DNA from: an uncultured Polaromonas sp.
GTDB taxonomy: Bacteria > Pseudomonadota > Gammaproteobacteria > Burkholderiales > Burkholderiaceae
Assembly (NCBI GenBank): GCA_946479075.1
Contig: CAMLDT010000111.1
Coordinates: forward strand, 1-11,594
DNA: 11,594 bases
Reading direction: 5' to 3'
A model generated the notes under the pieces. The model saw only the letters and a program-made list of their open reading frames with translations, was not told the DNA's origin and ran no database searches. Position numbers and translations under genes: made by a program. This document shows, in pieces, positions 1-6,567 of this stretch. Each line of letters begins with the position of its first letter. Positions within the stretch are counted from its first letter, which is position 1.

Positions 1-505
1 CCCATACGAGCGGGCTCCGCCATTGCGGCCACACATTCATGATGTCGGGGTACGGAATGAGCCAATAGAAGAACCACGGCCGGCCGAGATGCAGGATCGG
101 CATCACGCCCGCCATCGCGACGGCGAAGATCGTCATCGCCTCGGCGAAGCGGTTGATCGACGTCCGCCATTTCTGCCGCAGCAGGAGCAGGAACGCGGAA
201 ATGAACGTGCCGGCATGACCGATGCCGACCCACCAGACGAAGTTGGTGATCGCGAACGCCCAGGCGACCGGGATATCGACTCCCCAGATGCCGACACCCT
301 TGTAGAAGAGATAGGCGATCGCGATGAGGAACAGCAGCGTCAATGCAGTGCAGAGCGCGAAGCCGGCATACCATCCCCAGTGCGTCGGCCGCGTGAGGAC
401 GATATCGCTGATCTTGTCGGAAATGCTCGCGTACGAATACGCGCCCTTCAGGACCTCGAGCCGCGACTCGTCGCCGTTCCCCGCCGCGGCGGCTGCAGCA
501 GGCAC
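1..505 (-). CDS. actC: ActC, NrfD-like membrane subunit of alternative complex III (N-terminal part, runs off the window)
   Basis: ActC is a polytopic NrfD/PsrC-family subunit of alternative complex III, which oxidises quinol and works with the ActB iron-sulfur subunit in the inner membrane. Translating the minus strand gives an Ala-rich start, a cytoplasmic stretch with [12 protein letters not shown], and hydrophobic segments around [15 protein letters not shown] and [20 protein letters not shown]. These are followed by [19 protein letters not shown] and [16 protein letters not shown], typical of the family. The proposed GTG start at 505-503 lies 2 nt after the ActB stop, with AAGGA about 10 nt upstream, so the two genes are probably translationally coupled. 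About 168 residues are present and the 3' end is outside the window. Family is seen from motifs; the start codon is inferred. This fragment probably comes from a different genome than the genes right of ~1087. Confidence 0.85.
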   Translation of the reverse strand, partial: MPAAAAAAGNGDESRLEVLKGAYSYASISDKISDIVLTRPTHWGWYAGFALCTALTLLFLIAIAYLFYKGVGIWGVDIPVAWAFAITNFVWWVGIGHAGTFISAFLLLLRQKWRTSINRFAEAMTIFAVAMAGVMPILHLGRPWFFYWLIPYPDIMNVWPQWRSPLVW

Positions 506-507
506 CG

Positions 508-1071
508 TCAGCCGTCCTTCAATTCCGGGTTTGGATTGCGCAGCTTCGCGAGGTACGTCGTGCGCGGTTCCGTGTTCAGTTCGCCGAGCAGCGCGTAATT
601 GAGTGGCGACGCCTTCCGCGCAATGACCTCGCTTGTCGGATCGTTGAGGTCACCGAAGGTGATCGCCCTCGTCGGACAGACCGCCTGGCAGGCGGTGACC
701 ACTTCGCCGTCCCGAATGCGGCGGTTCTCCTTGTCCGCCTCGATGCGCCCGTTGGCGATCCGCTGCAGGCAGTAATTGCACTTTTCCATCACGCCGCGCA
801 TGCGCACGGTCACCTCCGGGTTCCGCTGGCCCTTGAGGCTCTCCGCGTGCTCGTCGGTGTATTGCAGGAAGTTGAAGCGCCGGACCTTGTACGGACAGTT
901 GTTCGAGCAGAACCGCGTGCCGACACAGCGGTTGTAGACCTGCACGTTGATGCCTTCGGAGTCGTGCACCGACGCTTCGACCGGGCACACGACTTCGCAG
1001 GGTGCGCGCTGGCATTGCATGCACGGTACCGGCTGGAAGTGCGTGCTCCATACCGAGACACCCGCCGCCAA
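508..1071 (-). CDS. actB: ActB, C-terminal iron-sulfur domain of alternative complex III (5'-truncated)
   Basis: This is the ferredoxin-like part of ActB, which carries electrons in the quinol-oxidising ACIII complex. Visible cysteine motifs in order are [38 protein letters not shown] and CQAVCP, eleven cysteines in all, fitting several cubane clusters. The C-terminus has [29 protein letters not shown] in two adjoining family-typical blocks. Family-like sequence begins only at about [10 protein letters not shown] (near 1041). The residues before it (to the TTG at 1071 and on to an in-frame stop at 1108-1110) do not look like ActB, and the large molybdopterin-like N-terminal region is absent. 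The gene therefore stops at what looks like a chimeric junction, not at a natural start. It lies immediately upstream of actC in the usual B-C order. Identity is confident; the 5' coordinate is only the open-frame limit. Confidence 0.85.
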   Translation of the reverse strand: MAAGVSVWSTHFQPVPCMQCQRAPCEVVCPVEASVHDSEGINVQVYNRCVGTRFCSNNCPYKVRRFNFLQYTDEHAESLKGQRNPEVTVRMRGVMEKCNYCLQRIANGRIEADKENRRIRDGEVVTACQAVCPTRAITFGDLNDPTSEVIARKASPLNYALLGELNTEPRTTYLAKLRNPNPELKDG

Positions 1072-1086
1072 AACAGCGGCGAAGCA
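1042..1086. other. Probable chimeric junction between ACIII fragment and hydrolase segment
   Basis: Minus-strand ActB homology ends abruptly near 1041. A plus-strand hydrolase with its signal peptide begins by about 1087 and has no ordinary ATG start. Neither gene has a complete 5' end here, as expected if two unrelated sequences were joined within these ~45 bases. No adapter or transposon end is visible at the join. A natural deletion or rearrangement is possible but less likely. Confidence 0.7.
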
Positions 1087-2004
1087 TTGAGTGCAGCCCT
1101 GAGGCGCTCACTGCGCGCTTTGCGGCTTGTCGCCACCGTCGTCTTCACGCTGGCGGGGCTGATGCAAGGCGCCCGTGCCGTCGATCTCAAGGACTTCCTC
1201 GCCCTGCCCCAGCCCGCGCCCACGCAGCAAATCAGCTACGGCGCGGCGCAAAGCCAGGGCATTGACGTGTTCTTGCCCGAGGGCAAAGGTCCGCACCCGG
1301 TGGCCATCCTGATCCATGGCGGTTGCTGGTCGGACTTTCCCGGCGCGGGGCGTGAGCAGCTGCGGGCGCTGGCGGCCGACTGGGCCCGGCGCGGGGTGGC
1401 CGTGTGGAGCATTGGCTACCGGCGCGCCAACGAGGCCGGTGGCGGCTACCCGAACCTGTACCTGGATGTCGCCACGGCGGTGGACCGGCTGCGCAGCGAA
1501 GCGCCTGGGCTCGGCATCGACATGCGGCGCAGTGTGCTGGCTGGTCATTCGGCGGGCGGGCACCTGGCGCTGTGGGCGGCGTCACGCACACGCTTGCCGG
1601 CGGGCAGCCCGCTGCGCCAGGCAGGCGAATCGCTGCCCGTTCGCGGCGTGGTCAGCATCGCGGGGGTGGGCGACCTGGCGGCATTTGCGCCGCGCCTGCC
1701 TGGCAGTTGCGGGCGCGGCATTCTGGAGCGGTTGATGGGCAGCGGCAGCGACCCGTATGCCGATGTGTCGCCGGCCCGCCTCGGCTTGCCCGACAGAGTC
1801 CGGTCGGTGGTGATGGTCAGTGCCACGGACGACGGCATCGTGCCGCTGCGCGCTGCGCGTGACTACCGCCAGGCGCTGCCCGCCGAGGCCGCCGCGCGCG
1901 TGCGCCTGCGCGACGTCACAGGTGCCGGTCACTTTGATCTGGTGACGCCGGGCACACCGGCTTTTGAGGCGGTGTTTGAAGAAGTGCAGCGCCTGCTTCA
2001 ATAG
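1087..2004 (+). CDS. Exported alpha/beta hydrolase (esterase/lipase-like, BD-FAE/kynurenine-formamidase type)
   Basis: A serine hydrolase of the alpha/beta fold, probably acting on ester or amide bonds in the periplasm; the substrate is unknown. Counting from the TTG at 1087, an Arg-rich N-region and a hydrophobic core ([12 protein letters not shown]) end at GARA before VDLK, which looks like a signal peptide of about 31 residues. The oxyanion HGG is at 77-79, the nucleophile elbow GHSAG has Ser155, an acidic residue sits at Asp248/249 (DDGIVP) and His282 is in GAGHFD, so the triad looks complete. Length (~305 aa) suits small secreted esterases. The start is uncertain: the first in-frame ATG (1162) would delete the signal peptide, the TTG lacks a clear ribosome site, and the true start may have been lost at the adjacent junction. 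The gene ends just before repeat copy 1. Confidence 0.85.
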   Translation: MSAALRRSLRALRLVATVVFTLAGLMQGARAVDLKDFLALPQPAPTQQISYGAAQSQGIDVFLPEGKGPHPVAILIHGGCWSDFPGAGREQLRALAADWARRGVAVWSIGYRRANEAGGGYPNLYLDVATAVDRLRSEAPGLGIDMRRSVLAGHSAGGHLALWAASRTRLPAGSPLRQAGESLPVRGVVSIAGVGDLAAFAPRLPGSCGRGILERLMGSGSDPYADVSPARLGLPDRVRSVVMVSATDDGIVPLRAARDYRQALPAEAAARVRLRDVTGAGHFDLVTPGTPAFEAVFEEVQRLLQ

Positions 2005-2023
2005 AGTTTTCTATAAGCCAAAA

Positions 2024-2080
2024 CGGCCTCCAGCCCCCGTCCAGCAAGCGCAGTCAGCTATCAATTCGCTAGCAACTGCA
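2024..2080 (+). repeat. Dispersed intergenic repeat, copy 1
   Basis: The 27 bases 2024-2050 (starting CGGCCTCCAGCCCCCG) are identical to 6497-6523. The next 30 bases align without gaps at about 21 of 30 positions, including CAGCTAT and TAGCA. It sits 19 nt after the hydrolase stop. Short repeats of this style (CCTCCAGC... CAGCTATCAA) are, from memory, common between genes in Comamonadaceae; their function is unknown to me. Confidence 0.85.
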
Positions 2081-2090
2081 GGCTCAGCCG

Positions 2091-2115
2091 CGCGCCACCG
2101 GCTTGCGGTGGCACG
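2091..2115 (+). terminator. Hairpin downstream of the hydrolase, possible weak terminator
   Basis: GCCACCG (2094-2100) and CGGTGGC (2106-2112) form a perfect 7-bp stem with loop GCTTG. Two further pairs can form past one mismatch. No T-run follows, so it may be only a transcript 3'-end structure. Confidence 0.35.
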
Positions 2116-2224
2116 TCTTGGGAAACGAACTGGATGAAGACTTTCAACCGCGGGAACTGACTGAAGAAGTCGGCGCGTGGGCAGCGTCATCCGGCCACAA
2201 GGCCTTCCGATACGCAGACAAAAC

Positions 2225-2242
2225 CGCCCTCCGCAGAGGGCG
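2225..2242 (+). other. Perfect 7-bp hairpin upstream of the protease gene
   Basis: CGCCCTC (2225-2231) and GAGGGCG (2236-2242) pair perfectly around a 4-base loop, CGCA. It lies 27 nt before the TTG start proposed for the protease, so it would sit in the leader, or inside the coding region if translation starts at the CTG at 2161. No T-run follows. Role unknown. Confidence 0.4.
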
Positions 2243-2268
2243 CAGACCTTCAGCGCCTTGGGCTAACA

Positions 2269-2946
2269 TTGGTTTCCGATCAGGCAAACGGGAAGCAGAG
2301 GCCGTCTTTGACCAATCAGTTAGCCAAAGCCGATGCGCAAACGCTGGGTGCGAGTTGCATAGAGTTCATACAGCCACCGCCGGGCAACTGCGCCGGATTT
2401 GTGGCTTGGTGGCTGCGTAGCCGTTATGTCGATAAAGTCTTCTGGTCCGGCAAACGGTTTTCGCAGCAGGGGCCAGATGGACCCTACGTGCAAACCGCGG
2501 TCGGCCTGTCCAAAAGCGCGGCCTTGCAGGCTGAGTTTGTCGGCAACAACAAACATCGCGACTACATCACAGAACGAAGGCGCGGCGACAAACCGCTGAA
2601 GATCAGCGAAAACTCTTCTCCCAAGTTCGTGTCGGCCGACGCTCTGGAAGACGTGTCCGTCACGGGCGACGACGCTGTGACGATGCAGCACACCTTCAGG
2701 CACGTCTGTAACCAGGGTTGGGGCGCAAGAATCTGCATCAGAACCGCGAATGGCAGCCACGACATCGCCCTGGAAACCTCGCAATTTCCGGCTTACTTTG
2801 ATCCCAATCTCGGCGAATTCACGTTCATCACGCCCGACGATTTATGCCTTTGGTGGGCAATTTGTTATGGCCGGCGTCAGCAGTACCCGAACAGCGCGTT
2901 CGGCCTGTTTGGTACCCAATTTACTATTGAATACTATTCTCGCTGA
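2269..2946 (+). CDS. YopT/AvrPphB-like (C58-type) cysteine protease domain protein, putative effector
   Basis: This 225-residue protein carries the signature of papain-fold proteases of the YopT/AvrPphB (MEROPS C58) type, which cleave host or target proteins after delivery. Numbered from TTG 2269, PPPGNCAGFVAWWL contains the nucleophile Cys41, GSHDIAL gives His164, and YFDPNLGEFTF gives Asp178, the family's FDPN(Y/L)GEF motif. C-to-H and H-to-D spacings of 123 and 14 are close to YopT (Cys139, His258, Asp274) and AvrPphB (Cys98, His212, Asp227). The C-terminus (FGTQFTIEYYSR) ends soon after the Asp motif, as expected for the fold. No signal peptide or membrane segment is seen. The start is unclear: the frame is open back to a stop at 2158-2160, so a CTG at 2161 or a truncated N-terminus are alternatives. 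By eye the gene is more AT-rich than its surroundings and lies between repeat copies 1 and 2, which suggests transfer. Delivery route is not evident here. Confidence 0.7.
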   Translation: MVSDQANGKQRPSLTNQLAKADAQTLGASCIEFIQPPPGNCAGFVAWWLRSRYVDKVFWSGKRFSQQGPDGPYVQTAVGLSKSAALQAEFVGNNKHRDYITERRRGDKPLKISENSSPKFVSADALEDVSVTGDDAVTMQHTFRHVCNQGWGARICIRTANGSHDIALETSQFPAYFDPNLGEFTFITPDDLCLWWAICYGRRQQYPNSAFGLFGTQFTIEYYSR

Positions 2947-2990
2947 CCAGCTTTCTGAGGCGCTGTAAAAGGTTCCCAGCCCATGACTGT

Positions 2991-3020
2991 TATGCGCTGA
3001 CAGCTATTAAATACGGAGCA
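2991..3020 (+). repeat. Dispersed intergenic repeat, copy 2 (partial)
   Basis: Bases 2993-3020 align without gaps to 6520-6547 of copy 3, sharing GCGC, CAGCTATTAAAT and AGCA. The CCTCCAGCCCC half is missing. It lies between the protease gene and the 3' end of the LysR gene, in the same orientation as the other copies. Confidence 0.65.
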
Positions 3021-3034
3021 AAAGCCACACACAG

Positions 3035-3056
3035 GGCCCTGCTTTCGGCCAGGGCC
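3035..3056 (-). terminator. Hairpin after the LysR gene, possible terminator
   Basis: GGCCCTG (3035-3041) and CAGGGCC (3050-3056) form a 7-bp stem with an 8-base loop, 16 nt beyond the LysR stop on the minus strand. A short T-run (CTTTT on the minus strand) follows only after about ten bases, so termination strength is uncertain. Confidence 0.4.
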
Positions 3057-3071
3057 TCTTCGGCCGATGCG

Positions 3072-3995
3072 CTAGCCGATGCGCAGCGCTTCGACCGTAC
3101 GCGCTGCCTGCGCAAGAATGCTGTCCTTGATGGCGACAAAGGTGGCGTCTTCCAGCAGGGTTGCGCGGCACCAGAGGTGGATGTTGCGGCTTTGCGGGCG
3201 CGTGCCCAGGGCCAGCTCGGCGATGGGGAAGTAGGGCTGCAGCAGCCGCACCGGAAACCGCGGCAGCACCGACAGATGACGCCCCTGCGCCACCAGGCGC
3301 AGCAGCAGCATGGCTTCACCCAGCACGGTGATCTCGCTGCGCGGCGTGACCACACGGGCCTCTTCGAGCATCTCGCGCACATGCTGCTCAAACGGCGATG
3401 CCGTGCCCAGGCTGATCCAGCGCTGGCCTTCGCTGCTGCCGGCCGACAGCACGCCGCTGGCGGCCAGCGGGTGGCTGGCGCCGCAAAACACGCCGAGGTC
3501 GTCTTCCACCAGCAAAAAACGTTCGACGCCGGGCGGCGGGCGGTCCAGCCACGAAGGCGCAATGACGATGTCGTGGTGGCCGTCGATCAGCTGCTCGACC
3601 AGCAGGTGTGGCCGGTCGCTTTGCACCGTCACGTGCAGGTCGGGTTGCTGCTGCAGCAGTTCTTCGACCACGCCGGGCAGAAACGCCGCGCCGATCAGCG
3701 GTCCCACGCCGATGCGCACAGTGCGGCGCAAGCCACCGCGATGCCGCGCGCTGACCTCGGTGGCGTCTTTCAGGCGCCGGGCGATGGCCCGCCCCTCGCG
3801 TGCCAGCATGTCGCCCAGCGCGGTGCTGCGCACGCCCAGCCGGCTGCGCTCAAACAGCTTGCCCCCGGCCTGCATCTCCAGCGTCTGCATGTTGTGCGTC
3901 AGCGTGGGCTGGGTCAGGTGCAGGTGCTGGCTGGCCTGGGTGATGGAGCCCTTTTCCAGAATGGTCGCAAGCTGGATCAGGTGACGCGGGTCCAT
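3072..3995 (-). CDS. LysR-family transcriptional regulator
   Basis: A 307-residue LysR-type regulator, the usual length of the family. Residues 1-60 (MDPRHLIQLATILEKGSITQ..., then LTQPTLTHNMQTLE and GGKLFERSRLGV) form the winged helix-turn-helix DNA-binding domain. Residues ~90-300 form the periplasmic-binding-like effector domain, with RIGVGPLIGAAFLPGVV, HDIVIAP and LPRFPVRLLQPYFP. It is divergently placed from the sulfatase gene with 72 bp between starts, the classic arrangement for a LysR protein that controls its neighbour in response to a pathway metabolite. The ATG at 3995 begins the conserved helix-turn-helix at the expected distance. The likely targets are the sulfatase-Bug transcript and its own gene, through the dyad at 4010-4040. 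The inducer is unknown; a sulfate ester or its desulfated product is an inference from context. Confidence 0.93.
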   Translation of the reverse strand: MDPRHLIQLATILEKGSITQASQHLHLTQPTLTHNMQTLEMQAGGKLFERSRLGVRSTALGDMLAREGRAIARRLKDATEVSARHRGGLRRTVRIGVGPLIGAAFLPGVVEELLQQQPDLHVTVQSDRPHLLVEQLIDGHHDIVIAPSWLDRPPPGVERFLLVEDDLGVFCGASHPLAASGVLSAGSSEGQRWISLGTASPFEQHVREMLEEARVVTPRSEITVLGEAMLLLRLVAQGRHLSVLPRFPVRLLQPYFPIAELALGTRPQSRNIHLWCRATLLEDATFVAIKDSILAQAARTVEALRIG

Positions 3996-4009
3996 AGAAA
4001 TTTTTTAGT

Positions 4010-4040
4010 TCAAATGTAAAAGCATTGATTTTACAAATGA
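4010..4040. promoter_or_regulatory. 31-bp imperfect palindrome, candidate LysR operator
   Basis: Twelve of fifteen symmetric pairs are complementary about centre 4025, including perfect inner arms TGTAAAA (4015-4021) and TTTTACA (4029-4035) and outer TCA/TGA. It sits between the divergent LysR and sulfatase starts. A strict symmetric T-N11-A box is not present, so the assignment rests on position and symmetry. Confidence 0.6.
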
Positions 4041-4067
4041 CCGCGGGTTTTTTATGCTGGGGGAACT

Positions 4068-5402
4068 GTGAAATCACCGAACAAACGCCCCAACATCATC
4101 TTCATCGTCGCCGACGACCTCGGTTATGCCGACCTCGGCTGTTACGGCGGCCGCGCCGAAAGTTACGGCCCGGTGTCGCCGCACATCGACGCGCTGGCCG
4201 CGGGTGGCCTGCGCTTCACCCAGGCCTATTCCAACTCGCCGGTGTGTTCGCCAACCCGCTTTGCACTGATGACCATGCGTTACCAGTACCGCGTGCGCGG
4301 CGGCATGGAAGAACCCATCAACAGCAAAAGCAAGGGCAGCACCACGCTGGGCCTGCACCCCGAGATCCCCACCCTGCCCTCGCTGCTGCGCGAGGCCGGG
4401 TACTCGACCGGGCTGATCGGCAAGTGGCACCTGGGTTATCCGCCGGCCTTCGGGCCGCTGCGCTCGGGGTATGACGACTTCTACGGCATCATGGCCGGCG
4501 GCGTGGACTACTTCACGCATTGCTCGGGCAAGGGCGACCACGACCTCTACATCGGTGAAGAGGAACACCATGAAACCGGCTACCTCACCGACCTGCTGTC
4601 GCAGCGCGCGGTCAGCCATGTCGAAAGCATGGCCCCGGCCGCCAGGGACGGCAAGCCCTTCTTTTTGAGCCTGCACTACACCGCGCCGCACTGGCCCTGG
4701 GAAACCCGCGATGACGCGGCGCTGGCGCCGACGGTGTCCAACCTGTTCCATCTGGACGGCGGCAACGTGCAAACCTACCGCCGCATGATTCACCACATGG
4801 ACGAAGGCATAGGCCGCCTCGTCGAGGCCCTCCGTCAGCAGGGCCTGCTGGACGACACGCTGATTGTTTTCACCAGCGACAACGGCGGCGAGCGCTTCTC
4901 CGACAACTGGCCGCTGGTGGGCGGCAAGATGGATTTGACCGAGGGCGGCATTCGTGTGCCTTTCATCGCGCACTGGCCGGCGGGCATCGCCGCCGCCGGC
5001 GTGAGCCAGCAGACCTGCATGACCATGGACTGGTCGGCCACGATGCTCGAACTCGGTGGCGGCCAGGCGCACGCCGACTTTCCGCTGGACGGCGTGTCGC
5101 TGGCGCCGGTGCTGCGCGCGCCCGCGCAGACCTTCGAACGCCCGCTGTACTGGCGCATGAACCACCGCCATCAGCGCGCGCTGCGCCAGGGCCACTGGAA
5201 ATACCTGAAGGTCGATGACCACGAATACCTGTTCGACCTGAGCGCCGACGAACGCGAACGCGCCAACCTGGCCAAGCGCCACCCGGAGCGTTTCAACACC
5301 CTGCGCCAGGCCTGGCTGGACTGGAACGCCACCGTGCCCGCCATCCCCGAGGACGCTGCCGTCAGCCTCGGATATTCCCACGCTGACATGCCGCAGCGCT
5401 GA
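4068..5402 (+). CDS. Cytosolic type I (formylglycine) sulfatase
   Basis: A 444-residue sulfatase of the alkaline-phosphatase superfamily, hydrolysing a sulfate ester to alcohol and sulfate. PNIIFIVADDLGYADLG holds metal-binding Asp16/Asp17. The signature CSPTR places the catalytic Cys at residue 60, which must be converted to formylglycine by a maturation enzyme not encoded here. GKWHLGY (Lys119, His121), APHWPW (His208), FTSDNGG (Asp271, Asn272) and GGKMDLTEGGIRVP (Lys287) complete the known active-site set. No signal peptide is present, so it probably works in the cytoplasm. Translation is assigned to GTG 4068 because GGGGGA lies just upstream and the first conserved strand begins at residue 8. 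The Bug receptor gene starts 31 nt downstream, suggesting one transcript, and LysR lies divergently upstream. The substrate cannot be read from sequence; aryl, alkyl and sugar sulfates are all possible. Confidence 0.92.
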   Translation: MKSPNKRPNIIFIVADDLGYADLGCYGGRAESYGPVSPHIDALAAGGLRFTQAYSNSPVCSPTRFALMTMRYQYRVRGGMEEPINSKSKGSTTLGLHPEIPTLPSLLREAGYSTGLIGKWHLGYPPAFGPLRSGYDDFYGIMAGGVDYFTHCSGKGDHDLYIGEEEHHETGYLTDLLSQRAVSHVESMAPAARDGKPFFLSLHYTAPHWPWETRDDAALAPTVSNLFHLDGGNVQTYRRMIHHMDEGIGRLVEALRQQGLLDDTLIVFTSDNGGERFSDNWPLVGGKMDLTEGGIRVPFIAHWPAGIAAAGVSQQTCMTMDWSATMLELGGGQAHADFPLDGVSLAPVLRAPAQTFERPLYWRMNHRHQRALRQGHWKYLKVDDHEYLFDLSADERERANLAKRHPERFNTLRQAWLDWNATVPAIPEDAAVSLGYSHADMPQR

Positions 5403-5433
5403 GTCCATTTACCTTAGAAAGAGAGAACGAGAC

Positions 5434-6450
5434 ATGAAAACCTACACCTCCCCAATGACGTCCGCCACCACCCGCCCCTTCACCCGGCCTGTCACCCGGG
5501 TGGCCCTGCTGGGCCTGCTGTCCCTCTGCCTGAGCGCAGCGCACGCCCAGAACTGGCCCGAAAAAACCATCAAGCTGCTGGCGCCTTCGACCGCGGGTGG
5601 CCCGCCTGACGTTTACGCACGCGCGCTGGGCGATTACCTGAGCAAGACGCTGGGCCAGCCGGTGGTGATTGAAAACGTGCCCGCTGTCGGCGGCATGATC
5701 GCCGCGCAGCAAATCCAGCGCGCGCCGGCCGATGGCTACACCCTCTTGGTGAACACCGCTGGCATGATGACCATCACGCCGAGCGCCAACCCGAAAGCGC
5801 GTTACCAGGGATCGGACTTCACGCAGATCTGCCAGGGCGTGGAAGCGGCGCTGGTGCTGGCGGCCAACCCGCAGCTCGGGCCCAAAAACTATGCGCAGCT
5901 GTCGCAGTGGATCAAGGCCGAGAAAAATCCGCCGACCTACTCTTCCTACTCGCCTGGCTCACCCGCGCACTTCCTCGGCTACCAGCTGGCCGAGGCGCTG
6001 AAGGTGGAGATGACCCACATCCCCTACAAAAGCAGCCCGCAACAGATCACCGACATGATTGGCGGCGTGGCGCCGCTCGGCTTTGTGCAGATCGCGACCG
6101 CCAGCCCGCACATCAAGGCCGGCAAACTGGTCGCCTACGCAACGACCGGCACGCAGCGCTCGCCGCAGTTGCCGGACGTGCCAACGGTGGCCGAGATCGG
6201 CCTGCCGCAACTCGCCACCACGGTCTGGTTCGGCCTGTCGGGACCCAAGGGCCTGCCGGCGCCCATCGTCCAGCGCCTGACCGAGGCACACCAGCAGTTC
6301 GCCGCCTCCCAGGAAGCGCAGGCGCGCATGGTCACGGCCGGGCTGACGCTCACGCCCAACATCTGTGGGGACCGTTTCCTGAAAAACATGGAAGCCGAAT
6401 CGGTGCGCTGGGCCCGCGTGATCAAGGCCAGCGGATTTGTGGCTGACTGA
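5434..6450 (+). CDS. Bug/TctC-family periplasmic solute-binding receptor (sulfatase-linked)
   Basis: A 338-residue tripartite tricarboxylate transporter (Bug/TctC) extracytoplasmic receptor. The N-terminus has Arg residues and a hydrophobic core (VALLGLLSLCLSAAHA) with predicted cleavage after AHA (residue 38), then the mature start QNWPEKTIKLLAPSTAGGPPDVYAR, given here as the family's first strand and ligand loop. Further family blocks are GQPVVIENVPAVGG, PADGYTLL, HIPYKSSPQQ, KLVAYATTG, PDVPTVAEIG and FGLSGPKGLPAPIV. The N-region before the hydrophobic core is long (about 22 residues); a start at Met8 is an alternative, but GAGAG-type purines precede ATG 5434. No TctA or TctB membrane genes are visible, so it is an orphan receptor, as is usual in Burkholderiales. 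Its position after the sulfatase suggests it binds the sulfated substrate or product; that is inference. Confidence 0.93.
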   Translation: MKTYTSPMTSATTRPFTRPVTRVALLGLLSLCLSAAHAQNWPEKTIKLLAPSTAGGPPDVYARALGDYLSKTLGQPVVIENVPAVGGMIAAQQIQRAPADGYTLLVNTAGMMTITPSANPKARYQGSDFTQICQGVEAALVLAANPQLGPKNYAQLSQWIKAEKNPPTYSSYSPGSPAHFLGYQLAEALKVEMTHIPYKSSPQQITDMIGGVAPLGFVQIATASPHIKAGKLVAYATTGTQRSPQLPDVPTVAEIGLPQLATTVWFGLSGPKGLPAPIVQRLTEAHQQFAASQEAQARMVTAGLTLTPNICGDRFLKNMEAESVRWARVIKASGFVAD

Positions 6451-6496
6451 CGGCCCGTCATGGCGCAGCGCCTGCAGCGGAAAATTTAAGGAGAAT

Positions 6497-6553
6497 CGGC
6501 CTCCAGCCCCCGTCCAGCAAGCGCGAGCAGCTATTAAATCAGTAGCAGCTGCC
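6497..6553 (+). repeat. Dispersed intergenic repeat, copy 3
   Basis: Its first 27 bases are identical to 2024-2050, and it continues through CAGCTATTAAAT and TAGCAGCTGC. It occupies the gap between the convergent ends of the Bug receptor gene (6450) and the 6568-7347 gene. All three copies in the window share one orientation. Confidence 0.85.
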
Positions 6554-6567
6554 GCTTGTTCGACCGG

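Noticed and set aside
847..1086. N-terminal extension of the hydrolase back to 847
   Set aside because: The extension is antisense to conserved ActB cysteine motifs and crosses the chimeric join, so it is not protein-coding for the hydrolase.
2103..2420. Overlapping plus-strand open frame as a frameshifted N-terminus of the protease
   Set aside because: Its residues show no C58-like features and it overlaps the catalytic Cys region in another frame; no evidence for a frameshift joining them.
3177..4019. Plus-strand open frame opposite the LysR gene
   Set aside because: Gln/His-rich shadow; the LysR reading is complete and conserved.
4074..5408. Minus-strand open frame of the same length as the sulfatase gene
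   Set aside because: It is an antisense shadow in GC-rich DNA; its protein is Val/Gln/Ala-rich with no family motif, while the plus strand holds all sulfatase motifs.
6446..6458. Small inverted repeat TGACG-GCC-CGTCA after the Bug receptor gene as a terminator
   Set aside because: Only a 5-bp stem with a 3-base loop and no T-run; too weak to call.
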